This document shows, one piece after another, positions 20,285 to 33,545 of a DNA stretch of 64,000 nucleotides (position 1 is the first letter of the stretch; every line of letters starts with the position of its first letter). Source of the stretch: Seriola aureovittata (lineage: Eukaryota > Chordata > Actinopteri > Carangiformes > Carangidae). The translations under genes were made by a program, and so were the position numbers. The notes under the pieces are model-generated. The model made no database searches. It was not told where the DNA came from and saw only the letters and a program-made list of their open reading frames with translations. The stretch spans positions 25,478,160 to 25,542,159 of the forward strand of contig NC_079378.1 of the NCBI RefSeq assembly GCF_021018895.1, read 5' to 3'.

Positions 20285-20290
20285 AATAAA
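20285..20290 (+). terminator. ppm1d: ppm1d distal polyadenylation signal
   Basis: AATAAA followed by a T/G-rich stretch (CCATTTTCC, CTGTGCTGTCGTTG) within 40 bases, as expected for a cleavage site near 20305. Confidence 0.55.
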
Positions 20291-20539
20291 GTTCCCATTT
20301 TCCACTCTGTGCTGTCGTTGACTGAGTTCTCTATCCACAGTTTTAAATGATATGATCAATGACTTAAACATGTTCCCGTGAACTGAGGCAGGACGCTGCC
20401 TGCTGCTGTTTCTGTTTACTGAACATCAACATTCATGGAGCCACTTCAGTAGGTGCACTTGCAGTTACATCATGTTCCAGGAGATGGCAGTAAAGTGAAG
20501 GGATTGAACAGTTGTGTCTTTATCATGCAGCATTTACAG

Positions 20540-20765
20540 GAGTGGTTCTCAAAGTGGGGTCCTTGAGGGGGTCCCTGAGGGTTCCCAGCAAAAAGGGGAA
20601 TCATTCATTTGCACTATAATTCCATTAAGTAACACAAGGACAGAACATATGATTCCAGCCATGTGCTTCAAACACGTTCTGTAATCAAATGTAGAACTCA
20701 GATGAGGTTCTGTGATCTAATTTGTGTCAGTTCTGGGTCTTTGTGAAAAAGTTTGAGAACCACAG
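20540..20765. mobile_element. hAT-type MITE with a perfect 8-bp target-site duplication
   Basis: The ends are inverted: GTGGTTCTCAAAG at the left and TTTGAGAACCACAG at the right. They are flanked by identical ATTTACAG at 20532-20539 and 20766-20773. The 226-bp interior has no coding capacity. Eight-base duplications and CAG-type ends are the hallmark of hAT elements. Confidence 0.88.
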
Positions 20766-22122
20766 ATTTACAGTAACTACTCTCTTCTGTGTCTTGTCAC
20801 AGCTTTTAGTTTGAACATCTAACATCTGCTGTTTTAATCTAATAGGTCTTGGTCAGTAACATACAGCGGCTGAAAATGAAAATGACTAACGACTACTACT
20901 ACTACTTGTTTTTTGCTTTTCGTTCACCGATGCGTTCCAGAAAATACACTTTAGCAACAAGTTGAGACGAAGGTCAAGAACGATGTCAAGATCAATTTTC
21001 AAACCAACGTGAGAGAGGTCCTGAGAGTGCTGAGAAGAATGGAACATGGAGCTCTGTAGATCAATGAGAACTGAGCAAACGCCATCTGCTGATGAAAATC
21101 ACATGATATGGTCAAAAGCTCCAGACCAAGCGAGTAAGAAAAAACATTGGTATTAGATTGTTTTCTTAAATCTTCAAAAACTCCTGTTAATGGGACATTA
21201 AACTTTTGAAATATAGAAATAAAGGTGCAACATTTCTATTTGATAGATGCTGATTATTGAGCAGTGTAGCAGTTTGTCAGCGCTCATTGGTCTTTGCTGA
21301 TTTTCCTCTGCATGTGAGCAGAAGAAGCTCTCGAGACGCTGCAGTGTCAGTTGTAACTCTTTTTACCATCAGAACAGAGGAAGTTGTTGTCACTGGATAT
21401 TGAGAAACGAGGCCAGTGCTGATGAGTCTGTACCTCAGACACTCCTATAGTCCTGGAAACTTGACTCGCTTGGAGGTTTTTTTTTTTTCTTGCGACGTGA
21501 TGTCACTGTGACATTTACTGTACTTGAACATTTACTTGTACCAGAACACATTTCTCGTCTTCACTCCTGGTGTGTTTCTGCGACACACACACATCAGATC
21601 TATGATAGCCACGTCTTGACTTGAATATTTCAAGCTGACCTGCCTAACATGCACCATCCCTCTCTTACTGCAGACAGTCTGTCACTGTACATCAGCCAGT
21701 GGAGCGTCACAGTGTCCAGCACCTCTCCCTCTACCCCCCCCCCCTCCTCCTCATCTCTCCCACAAATAAGCATCATCACAGCAAACTAGTAAGGACTTGG
21801 AAAGCAAAGTGAATGTGACAAATATACATACACACTTCAGACACCACATTTCTTACATGCCAGTGCTGTTAAACCTCTCGTTTCCCTCATATTCATGACA
21901 TTATGATGCACATACAGACCAGAGCTCCGACCAGAGGAGGCTGCAACTAAGAAGCAACTAAGTCTACTTCCCCCACTTACAATACACAATGATTTCATCT
22001 TTTCATAGTTAAATGGATTTCACACACACACACACACACGCACACTTAATGGATCGCATGCTTCCTGATTCGTCTTGATTTTTTTGAACAAACAAAAAAA
22101 AATCCCCAACTGCAGTCAGTGG

Positions 22123-22231
<109 letters not shown>

Positions 22232-23938
22232 GCGTCGGAAGGTTTCATGAGCTCATTTAGCCAGGTGATAGATCACATAGTAGGACGACTGGAGCTGTTT
22301 TCAGTTAATTCAACTTGAAATAAAATAATGGAAACTACATTAATGTGCTGACCTTTAATCTGAGTAGTGTGTTCACTTTCCTCCTCTAATCACTCCAAGC
22401 ATGTTTACTGATAGCCAAACAGACGCAGGCTGGTGACAAATATAAGGAAAAGCCTGAATAAATGAGTGGAGAAACAGATGTTTCCATAGAAACAGATATG
22501 AGAGTCAGGATGTTTAGAGCTGGTGCTGGACTAACACTTTACCCACCTGCCTGTTCTGACTGCTCCTCTCACTCTTTCCTCCGTCTCTCTGACTTATACA
22601 ACAAACATTTACATCCCCCTGTCCCCCCAGCCTCTCCCATGAAATATCAATAATTAAATTGCACTGATGTTCATGTGGCACCTTCACACTCTCAGTGTGG
22701 ACAGGAGCAGGGAGGGCTGTGAGGATGAGAGTGTCTTCTGACAGTATCAGTGGTGTTTCAACAGCCCTGCCCTCTGCCACTCGTGGGAGGCTCCAGAGTG
22801 CGATGAGGAGAGAAACTTCTCCAGATGATGGGAGGTGACGTGCCCTCCTTTTCTCCGTCTCTGACTCAAATAAGAATACTAAACAAGGCAGGGGTGTGAT
22901 CAAAAACAATTTTCATCATAGAGATTCTTTTTTTTCTCTTCTATTTCATTCTCACTCACAGACTTATGATTCTCCATCATTATTAATTTATTTATGTGGC
23001 AAATGTCCTGTTGTGATTACCTGTTGCCTTTCTGTCCCTGTTTGTGGCACCGGTCTGGTTTATGGACATCTCGTGGTGAATCAGAATGCTTCTAGTTATG
23101 TTCATTTGCTGATCTTGACGATAGCTGATGAATAGGGGGACTTGTTGCAACACAATGTCTTCCCTTGGTGGAAGGTCATGAGGTCTGGCTCCACATTGAC
23201 TCCTCCAGACAGTATGGTCTGTGTTGTCGGCCAGGATCACATGGAGCTTCCTGTTAGACGGAGAACTTCCACGATGTACATTTGTGATCAGACAAGAGGA
23301 GTCACTCATTTAGACAGATGGCACCTTCACACAGTCACACTCAGTCATCAGCCTCGTTTTACGCTTCATGGCTCTATCACACAGTCCAGCGTCTTCCTCC
23401 ACAGTCTTACTCTCTCTCTTGTGTCTCGGTCCTCTCACTTAGTCACTCTCTTGCTCATAGACAAAAACAGAAATGCCTGCAGCTCAAAGTCACCCTTTTC
23501 TGCACTTTGCAGAACGTGTGCATAGAGTGAATGTAATCTGAGAAAGTGTTATGGAGTGACCTTCTTCTTTCTTTTTATGTTACATATTATTTTTATTTTT
23601 AAAAAAGCTTGTTGTGGATTTTATGCTAATATTGTATTTTGATGAATGAATACAATATTTAAAGGCTCAGAATGGCTGCACAAGCAGACCCCCAGTCAAT
23701 TTGAAACTGGTGGAGTTATGCTGCAAATAATGTGATGACACCAAATTAACTAAAAACTATGATAATGATGTTCAAAACTGCAAGTTGTCAAGACAACAAC
23801 CCACTCTCAAAATGTAATGTACTGATTTTGTTTACATGGATATGAATGAGGCTGAGCAGAGCAACAGGCTGTTGATTCTCAGTGGGTCCGGCAGTACTAC
23901 CAGCACTTTTTCTTCTGCTTCTCTTGTGATAGCACAGT

Positions 23939-23955
23939 GAGAGAGAGAGAGAGGG

Positions 23956-23986
<31 letters not shown>

Positions 23987-24001
23987 GAGAGAGAGAGAGG
24001 A
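23939..24001 (+). repeat. (GA)n microsatellite
   Basis: Imperfect GA repeat with three GGGA interruptions. Confidence 0.95.
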
Positions 24002-27000
24002 AACTCAGGTAGAGAGAGAAGGGATGACATGCAGCAAAGGGCCGCCGGTCGGACTGCAACCCATCGCTGCTGCGGTCACAACTAAACCTGCGTGGTACGT
24101 GTTCTACCAGGTTACTACTATTAGGTTACGACATCAGCTGCAAGAGCTGAACATGACAAAATTAACAGATTGTGTCCTTGGTATAAAAAAGGAATTGGAA
24201 GAGTGAAGATAGACTACCTTATTTCACATATATGTCTATACAACAAGAATCTACTGACACCTGTGGATCTAGATTTAGGAATAATGTAATAAGTTAATCG
24301 CTCTACCAAATAAGATGATTATTCCCATTACCCACTCCTCTGCTGTGAGGGGAGCTGGGCTGTACACTGGTATTAAAATGTAAAAGCTTTCCTTCAGCTG
24401 TTTTTGATCTATTGGTTGAAACTGTATCAACATATATCACATATCAAACATATTTGAAATGATTTTGTTCAGACTGCACTTCTGTGGCTGATGAGTTTTA
24501 AGTTGAATTGGGTGAGGACAAAACAGCTGTTACATGCAACTTATTATCATCTGTAGGAGTGCACTGACACACATGACAGCATTTACCTGAAATAATCATA
24601 TTAACATTCCAACATGAAAAAAACTGAATATGGATTCCTTCCAATCAACTGATATCAAAAGCTGATCGTTTGCTTCACTTAAAGGGGACAACAAAAAAAA
24701 CCAAGATGCAGATCTGGCTTCAAGTGGTTCACTTCACTGTTCTCAGAGCGTATTCCCTTTTCCAGGAATGAGTGAACAGAAACGACAGTTTGTACCACAG
24801 TCATCTTATTCTCATTATCTTATCTTATTATGGCCAAACAGGCTTCGGTGGATAGTGGATAACGGGAACCAAGATAACTCTATGACAAACCATCATCTGT
24901 GAAATGTTCACTGTTAAAGAGGAAATGTTTGATCACTTAACTTCAATTTGACAAATTTATTTGTAGTGTCTGTATCTATTAATGACGTCATCTGTGCAAA
25001 TTATACCAGCACACTCGACGTGGATTTCTCAAGGACAGAGTTAAGGAATAATGTTCAACAACAGCTGCCTCCCCCACAAGTCTGCCATGTTCTTTGAGCC
25101 TGTTGTATGGGACAGTTTTGGACAAATGTTATGACACTGGGTGTGTGTTTTTCAGAGCAAGAGATGTGACCCAAGATTGTTGGAGCTGGATTTAGAGGTT
25201 TGACGAGGTTAAGATGCTTACTGTGTTTAAATCCTGTGGTTGTTTCCCCGTAAAATCTATTTCCCCTCGCACACATGAGGGGCAGGTTTAAGTCAGACTG
25301 ACAGGTGCAGGTATGAGGATGGTTTTAGTAATCTCTCAACGTCTGGGACAACATTTGATTGCACAAATATTGTTTTGTTATTGGTGAATTGAGGTAATAT
25401 CAGTACATACTGTCAATATATAACAATGGTTAATACAAAAATCATACAAGAGGCTTTGGGGAAAATGTGTTAGAGTGTGCTAAGAGCAGGACATTTCAGC
25501 TGTCCGACCTAATGAGATTTCAAAGAGAATTGTGGGACACAATGATTAGCTGACCTGCTGAGAAGTTTATGGTGTGTGAAGGATGTACTCTTTTTTTGTT
25601 CAGGCAGTTTTGTCACCATATGTAAGCGTGGCAGAAAACTGTGTTTAATCCTTGGCTAATGTGTCCTCAGGCCATACTTGCTCTCAGATGTCCATCTGAC
25701 CTATCTGCCTATAAGACTCTTACTCTGATCAAACCTCCAAAGCCTGGATTATAACGCCATAGAGGGTCATCATTGTGAATGAAAGGTGAGAAGTGTTATC
25801 CTGTCTGACACCCAGATGGAGACAGTTTTTTGTGAAAAGGTCTATTAGTAATCTCACTGACCTGATTAAACTGTGTACAGACCTTAATCTCATACATCAG
25901 TGGCAACGTATTTTGTGTGTCAAGAAGAAACAACAAGCTTCTGGAAATTATGAATGAATTTCCATCATAGATCCTCCCTGCCCCACATTTTACTTTGTTA
26001 CTCCCAAAGTAAAATGTGGAGACACACTCTCTGTCAGCACCGTTATTATTCCTGACAATCTCTGTGGTTTAATGCACAAGCTGGAAATCGGGGGTTTGGA
26101 ATTACAAAAGGCCTCTGACCGTCAACAACAACAACAACAACAATAATGATAATTTTACAATCTCATAAACACTAATTGGTCAGTTTGATGTCATGGTGTA
26201 ATGTTGACGTCTTGACTGAAAAACTATTGTAAACAGCCTGGGACCTGAGCGCGGTGCTCAAGAGCAAAAGAAGAAGAAAAGCGAGAGCAGGAGTTATTTT
26301 AAAGAAACACACAAAATGAATTGGATTTCTCAAAAAGACACAAGCACTGATGTTAGCGTGGTCAGTGAAGAGAGAGGCGTTAGCCATGACGACGGCAGAA
26401 TACCACCTGTGTAAAAGACCGAGTACTGGACCGGACACTGAAACATGTCCTTCATCCACAGCAGGGTCACCGGCAGCTTCTGCTGTCGCACAAGAAAAGC
26501 TGCTGCACGCTGACCCATACACTGACAAACCTCAGGACAGTCTATGATTCAAATGGTTCATCAGGCATTTTGCTGCCAAGAAAACCCGGTGCAGAGGGTA
26601 TTTATTATGGCAGTAACATGTTCTAAACTGTGTATGTATCTTGCAAAGCATCTGGTGAGGTCTGTAGAGTTTGGTGCTGAAGTGTGTTGGGTCTGAGCTC
26701 TACCTCATGAGCTGGACACCAAATATGGTCCCAACAAGTGTCAAACTGCTGGAGAGAGATGTTTGTGTTATTTGAAAGATGTAATAAAGTATAAATGTAG
26801 TGATTTCACACACAGTATATTTGTTATGGTGAGGTTTGACTCTGTGCAGTGCTCAGCCTGTTGTGGTGATGGGGTCAGAGTTCACTTGACCATGGACAAT
26901 TTAAAATGTCTGGTTTAACCACAGCTAACCTGCACAGACTCACTGAGTCATGGTGGGATTAAAGAGTGGCAGCTGGCATTGATGTGACATTTTAGATGAT

Positions 27001-28689
27001 GTCAGCCAAGGACTGTCTGCAGTGGTGCCATGATTATGACAAAGGATGCAAACACAAAATGAATAGAAAGAGTATAGAAATATAAAGCAGGTTGCTGTCT
27101 GTCAATCACAACAAAATGAAGTTTAAAAGAAAAGAAATATACGTCCAGTAGAAGATTCATCCAGAATCTCAGATATAAAAAATAAACTGCTCATATATAA
27201 ATGAAAAACTATGTCTGAATGAAAATGAAATCATCGCTGTAAATCTGGTAAGAAAGAGACAAACGTTCTTTTTATTCCACTTCTTAAAATCCTTGTTGAA
27301 CAAATGAACAAAGGAATTCATTTGAGACATGAGTGTCTGATCTTCCTTGTTACTGCTGTTTGTCCTTTACTGTTTTTGTCATTGTGCCAAATCTGGGTAT
27401 GTGCACAGACACACACACACTCACAGATGTAAAAACACAGAGGGCAGTATTGAAAAGAAACAGTTGACTCATCTCATTCCTAATTCCCTGCTGGCGATGG
27501 AGACAGCTCTCAAGTCACTGAATGTGTATCACTGGAATGTGTTGTCTTTTCACTTTGGATTAAGGTGAGAGTGAAGGCGGGAGGATGTGCTGGAAGCCTG
27601 GGAGCTGTGCCTCCTCTGTCACTGCCAGTGTGTCTGCTGCTTTTGACGGCAACACTTTCACATACTCAACACAAACCCCTGTAACGGAAAGCAGACTCCA
27701 GCTGGACTGAGCCAAACAACAAACACACAACACACCAACAAGTCTCCAGCGAACCTGTGAAGGCTGAACAACTGACATCGGCACGGCCTTTTGCAGAGCA
27801 GCCCGAGAGTTGGTGACAGGCTGCAGCTACATGCGGACTGCAGTCTGGTGCCACCACGCCCTCACACAGGATCTTCACACTGTGGTACTGAATACAAGAT
27901 GACAAGGACGATGGATGTGTGATATAAATGTTCCTGATACACACAAGAAAAAACAGTTAAAAGAACAGAATGTATTCAGTCAGGAGTGAGTGTAAAGAAA
28001 GACCTGGAGATAAATTTACACCAGTGCTGTTTCTGTGTGATATACGGTGGCCCCTGTGGACGAAGCACATAAAAGAGAGGAAGCACAAACATTAAGGGAA
28101 ATGTGCTCCACAAATATGAAAACATATACGGGAGTGCTGGAGGAAAAATCATTAGGATACAGCGTTTGAGAACCATGGTTATACAAAAAAATCCATGGTA
28201 ACTCATCTAATAATTGAGTAGAAGAATTAAGAAATTTGAATTATTTCATTTCCTGGAAATAACAAGAAATAGAATAACCTCCTTGCTGACAAGAACTGTA
28301 ACACTTAACATGGCCTTATAACTGTGTACAACCTAGTACAGTGTGTTATGAAGCATTCATTAAAGGTACTATACGTATGAATGTGGAGGAATCTACATGT
28401 ATTCACTGCATTGTGAGACTGTACTGTAACGTAATTTGAAAAATTAGACTCACTCCTGAGGGCCTTGAGTCGATACCTCTCTCTGATGCCCCTGATGCTC
28501 GCTGGCGCCCACCTGAGTGTGAGCATGTGCGAGCATGTGCATGAGCGCGAGCAGCAGGATGATGACTGCAGTTCCACCAGAGTCATTAAGAACAAGGGTT
28601 TCTGAAATAAATATACTGTAGAACCTTTAAAAGTTCATCAAGCGTCAACCTCCAGTGCTAATGTACAACTCACCTGTTTACATTTTTTA

Positions 28690-28850
28690 AGGAGTAAAGT
28701 TATGGAGAATTGGGGGCGTGGCCTCTTTGAATGACAGGTGGGTGAGCGTATGCTTGTCACAAATCAGCTCCACCCACGTCCCACCTCTTTACCCATTTTT
28801 CGATTATCCACATGTGTCAAATGTCTTGACAGACGACTTGTCATGAAACT
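28690..28850. repeat. Possible dispersed repeat fragment
   Basis: GGGGGCGTGGCCTCTTTGAA-TGACAGGTGGGTG and CAGCTCCACCCACGTCCCAC look like a fish repeat seen elsewhere and partly form an inverted pair (GTGGGTG / CACCCAC). Weak evidence. Confidence 0.25.
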
Positions 28851-29539
28851 TTTTATGGTTCAATGATGATGCGTGATAACTGTATGATTCCCTGACTTTT
28901 CCTCAGATACCAACATATTCATAATATTTCATCGTATGGTCCGTTCCTTCCAGCCCATCATGAAATTATTATCACTGCACAAAACAGTCTCATACGTCTA
29001 GAGACAGATGGAGAATGTGACTTGAGACCTGAATGTAGGTGAACTAGAGCAGGATTCCTGAGAGGCTCATTGCACTGGACCTGAGCCGGATTGCATACTG
29101 GGAACATCAGAGGTGAAGGTGCAGCGGTAGGTTGCGTTAAGCACTGACATGACAGCTAACAGTGGCCCGGAGAGAAACCAATTTAAAGTTTGACAGCAAC
29201 AAGATAATTTAATAGAACTTTTAGTGTCAAAGTGGGATTGGTTAACGTGGATAGAAGCGAGCAACACGCTGGAAATACGTCTTCTGTCGTCCTCGGAGGT
29301 GAATGAATAATTTTTCGTGTGAATCTTAAGATAATCTTGTTGGGGGTGTAAGTTCACCACTGGTCAATCCCCAGAGCACAGATGTAACCTGAAATGTGGA
29401 ACAAAGCTAAGAGGGGTCATAAAAGGACAGAAATTAGTTGTGACAAGACAAATAATCTAATGAAGCACTAAGTCACTGGGCAACTAAAAACATATCAGTT
29501 CAGCAACAGGAAGCCATTCATTATCTAAATATCCTGAAA

Positions 29540-29770
29540 TGCCAGTAAGTCAGATGTGAGCTCCTCTCAGTTCTTCATCCTGTAGTAGAGCAGCAGCTCA
29601 GGCAATTTACAAAGACACCCCATTTTAGCCGCCAGTGTCTCTGATCTTATTACATCCCAGTCCAATTTAAGTTGACTTGGTTTTTCCTAGGCTCAGATCC
29701 CTGTGTAAATCACAGCAGCTCTAATTGTGATTAACCTTAGTCCGTCTCTGGTGCTACCTGGCAAAGCTGT
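29540..29770. promoter_or_regulatory. Possible conserved noncoding element
   Basis: Non-repetitive block with homeodomain-like ATTGTGATTAACC and CAATTTAAGTTGACTTGG, interrupted on its right by the Tc1 insertion at 29779. Candidate status rests on composition and location in the T-box regulatory interval only. Confidence 0.2.
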
Positions 29771-29778
29771 GGGATATA

Positions 29779-31374
29779 CAGTGCCTATAGAAAATCATCA
29801 TACCCTGTGAAAATCTTTACTTTTTATCACCTTACACCCTGGAAACTATAATGAATTAAATCAAACGTTTTTGAGCTTTATGTACACATAATAACCCTCA
29901 TCATCAAAGTGAAAATAACATTTTAAAACATTATAGACAACTATTAAAAATGAGTTAATGAAATACCTGATTTGGTTAAGTGATCAGCCCCCTAGAGTAT
30001 ACCATTATAAACTTACTCAGGTGCAACCAATCAACTTCCAGATCAAACACCAGGCTAATTGCCTCCCACCTGATATTAATTGCAGTGGTTTTGATGACTT
30101 TAGAATAAAACCAGCTGTTTTCTTGAAAATTCCACTACTCGTAGTGCATGGTAGTGAAAGGATTCAACATGGTTGGAAAAGTCCATTCAAAAGAACTCCG
30201 GGATAAAGTTGTAAAAAGGCACTAGTTAGGTGAAGGCTACAAAAAGCTTTCGAAAGCTTTATCTATCCCTCTGAGTACCGTTCAGAGCATCATTAACCAA
30301 CACCCGGCCTAGATCAGGCCGTCCGTCCAAACTGGATAACCGAGCCGGAAGGACATTGATCAGAGAAGCTACCAAGAGGCCAAAGGCAACTTTGAAGGAC
30401 TTACAAGTCTTCATGGCTGTGACTGGTCGGTCTGTGCATGTGACAACAATCTCAAAAGCTTTACACAAAGCTGGTCTGTATGGCAGGGTGGCAAGAAAGA
30501 AGCCTTTTCTGAAAAAGTGCCACACTCATTCTCATCTGCGCTATGCACAAACACATCTGGAATATTCTGTTACCATGTGGAAAAAGGTTTTATGGTCAGA
30601 TGAGTCGAAGATTGAACTTTTTGGACTGAACTCCAAGCACTGTGTTTGGCGAAAACCAAACACAGCACAACACCCAAAACACACCATACCTAATGTGAAG
30701 CATGGTGGGGGCAACATTATGTTGTGGGGATGTTTCTCTTCAGCGGGGACTGGGCAATTGCTCAGGATCGAAGGGAAAATGAATGCTGCCAGGTACACCC
30801 AAATTCTTGAGGAAAACCTGCGTCCCTCTGCTAGACAGCTGAAGATGGGCAGGTCATTCACCTTCCAACACGATAATGATCCTAAACATACTGCCAGAAG
30901 AACAAAGCAGTGGCTTAAGGATAGGAAGGTGAATGTCCTTGAGTGGCTAAGTCATAGCCCTGACTTAAATCCTATAGAAGATCTGTGGATTGACTTGAAG
31001 AGAGCAGTCCATCGCCGTTCCCCACAGAATTTGACTGAACTTGAACAATTCTGCAAGGAAGAATGGGCAAATATTCCCCAATCTAGGTGTGCAAAGCTAA
31101 TAGAGACATATCCAAATAGATTGATGGCTGTAATTAAAGCAAAAGGAAGCTCTACAAAGTATTAAATCAGGGGGCTGATGACTTTTCCAACCCTGTTATT
31201 CTAGTTTTTCATTTTTTATTAATTTTCAGAACTGTTGCCTTTTTTGTCATTATTTAAATACATAAATTTGTAAATAAAACTGGAAAAAGAATTTTTTAAT
31301 GGGTTTTGATTTCAGGCTGTATGACAAATAAAGTAACTATTTCAAAGGGGTATGATGATTTTCTATAGGCACTG
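29779..31374 (+). mobile_element. Tc1-type DNA transposon with both terminal repeats and TA target duplication
   Basis: The ends are inverted copies (CAGTGCCTATAGAAAATCAT at the left; its reverse complement ends at 31374) flanked by TA at 29777-29778 and 31375-31376. Length is 1596 bp, usual for the family. The interior carries a plus-strand transposase relic. The AATAAA-type sequence in the tail and the A/T-rich ends are also typical. Confidence 0.93.
30169..31165 (+). pseudogene. Tc1-type transposase, N-terminal DNA-binding part broken, catalytic part intact
   Basis: The ATG at 30169 opens MVGKVHSKELRDKVVKRH and then meets a TAG. Further stops and a frame change (apparent deletion of about 40 bases around 30295-30305) interrupt the helix-turn-helix region. 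From about 30356 the frame is open to TAA at 31163-31165 for 269 codons. It keeps the catalytic Asp in WSDESKIE, the second Asp in DNDPKHTA and the Glu in [11 protein letters not shown] (DD34E pattern), and the end AKGSSTKY. It therefore cannot make a full transposase of about 340 residues. Confidence 0.9.
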
Positions 31375-32519
31375 TACCTACATGTTTCTGTGCAGCTCCT
31401 TCTGTCCGTTTCAAAACTGTTTCACTCCTTGTGTTGATGAACATGTCTCCATACAAACACTGACACTTAATGCTATAAAACATATTATTGAAATGTTTAA
31501 AAGTTAAAATTACTTGTGTGAATTATCAACCCAGTGTGGAACAAACAGTTAACTCTGAGATGATGGCAGATGGTAAACCAGGTCCGGAAGTCATTAATGA
31601 AAAAAAGAATATTTACTTTTCTGTACATAAGACTTATTTTATTCAACATGGGTTGTTGAGCAACAGTGAGAACATAGTTAAATATACAGTTCAGAGAATG
31701 AATATACATATGGGATTAGGTGCTGTCTCTGACTAGTGAAGGATTGTTTCACTAAAAGCTAAAGCTCTACACTTATCAAGTCGAAACACAGGTGCTAACA
31801 CACTCATACACAAGCTAACCATTCAGCTGTGCTATCTGATACATGTGCACGTGCTGAGATAAGATTAGTGGCTTGACCGCATCAGTCACACCAACTTTGG
31901 TACAGTGATGCCACTAGTGTGTTACAGTGGGTGAGCCACAGAGAGGGATTAGTAAATTAACCTGTTAAATTGAAATTCAAGGAAAGACTGACTTCTCTAA
32001 GAAGAGGGCTCATGCAGTGGCGTGCCCTTCATAACTGACTGACATCACAAATTTCATTAGTGTAACTGATGCACCTCACCTACATTGTTTGTTTATGAGG
32101 TCACAGGCTCACAGTGGTTCAGAGTTTCATGTGGCTTTCAGGTAAGACAGGACAAACAAGAAGCAAGAGGGGGGTTGACTGTTACTGGTCTGACTCGGCC
32201 AAAACTGCAGTTGGAATTACGAGAATAATATGAAGCAAACGGTTGTAAATTTAGTGCCTGAGCACAGGTGGTGTCTCTCTCACTCAACACACACAGAGGG
32301 TGGAACAGCAGATGAAGCTGCTCATGGCAGAGAAAGACACCTCACTCATCAAGGACAGAGGAATACATCTTATTCAGTCCTTAGTTGAGCTGCAGGCAAT
32401 GACTCATTGTCAGGTTCTGAAGTTCACTGTACCCAAACACAGGCAACTGGAGCAGAGTTGTTGCAGTAAACTGGTTTATCTATTGCCAAAACAAAAGACT
32501 GAACTGAATTGGTAAAAGA

Positions 32520-32850
32520 AATCCAAACTGGGGAGGTGGGGCAGAACAAAACCCATGAACAGAAGTCAAAGCTCAGGAAAATCCAGTCTGGAAACATGAG
32601 GAGTTACAGAACAAGAAACACCAGGGACCACTGAGGAAAAACTCAACAGAAGTTCACCAGAGCAAACAGGAGAACAACAGATGGACAGAGACAAGGAGAG
32701 ACTAAATACACACCTGGGAGGGACGGGTGATTGAACACAGGTGAAACACATGAGGGCGGGGCAGACAATCAACGAGGAGGGAAACACAAGACAAAGACAG
32801 GAAGTAAAAACACAGTGGACACATAAGGAACTCTGCTGCAAAATAAAAAA
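32520..32850. repeat. Purine-rich stretch resembling a dispersed retroelement segment
   Basis: ACACAGGTGAAACACATGAG-GGCGGGGCAGACAATCAACG and the repeated CAAAGACAGGAAGTAAAA-type sequence resemble stretches found around fish retroelements. No ends or coding sequence seen. Confidence 0.25.
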
Positions 32851-32913
32851 GGAAATTAATCAATAAATGTCCATCAGGGCAAACATAACACTCATGAAGA
32901 CCCACAGCAGCAC

Positions 32914-32924
32914 TTATATATATA

Positions 32925-32962
<38 letters not shown>

Positions 32963-32968
32963 TACATA
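32914..32968. repeat. AT-rich palindrome
   Basis: TATATATACTGTATATATA and TATATATATACAGTACATA are near-perfect inverted arms around an (AT)n centre, able to extrude as a hairpin. Confidence 0.8.
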
Positions 32969-33065
32969 TGATATGATATAAAATCTAATATATTTTCTCC
33001 ACTTTGAGTTCATCTCTTCGCTGGGACGTTAGCAGCGTGGCTCTGTGGGTGACGCTGGCCACTCA

Positions 33066-33545
33066 CCTCTGAGGTCCAGACTGAAATATCCAGCTAATTG
33101 CCATGGACTGCCAAAACATTTTCTACAGACATCCAGCATTAATTCTAATGACTTGATGATCCCCTGATTTTTGTTCTGATGCTACCTTTGAACGACTACA
33201 ACTATTGATTATTTGTGTATTGTGCTTAGAGATATTCATGTTCCCCTTAACCTCTGATCACTTTGGTGATGCCTTAACTTTTCATCAAGTCCACCATCAG
33301 GCCAAACCTGCAAAAATAATGACATTCCCATCATCCTCAGCTGTACTTTGTTCATATAAAACCTGCTGGGCACTCAGCACCTACAGTAAGAGTATTATGT
33401 CTTTTGTTTTTAAATCACCGGGACGGTTTGAAGAAGACAGTTATGTTAATGTTGTCAAGGAATTATCAGAGGCTGTAACCTTACAGATTTTCCTCTGTAA
33501 AGTGAGCTGGAGAGCCGAGCAGCTACGCAGAGTTTCATGTAATAT
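33066..33545. repeat. Dispersed teleost repeat, copy 2 (same family as 2325-2830)
   Basis: Shares ordered blocks with the first copy: ACCATCAGGCCAAA, CCTGCAAAA, CATCCTCAGCTGTACTTTG. The second half is diverged or replaced. Confidence 0.5.

Larger units (their letters stand above)
18547..20310 (+). other. ppm1d: ppm1d 3' untranslated region
   Basis: AT-rich sequence of about 1.75 kb following the TGA at 18544-18546, with no coding signal. A weaker ATTAAA near 19787 could give a shorter transcript; AATAAA at 20285-20290 is the best distal polyadenylation signal. It contains a 70-bp inverted-repeat element at 19271-19340. Confidence 0.6.

Noticed and set aside
23788..24206. Ser/Leu-rich and Arg/Glu-rich frames
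   Set aside because: Produced by the (GA)n tract at 23939-24001.
26172..26547. Overlapping frames of 62-118 codons on both strands near 26.3 kb
   Set aside because: Open by chance on both strands; no start context, splice signals or known motif.
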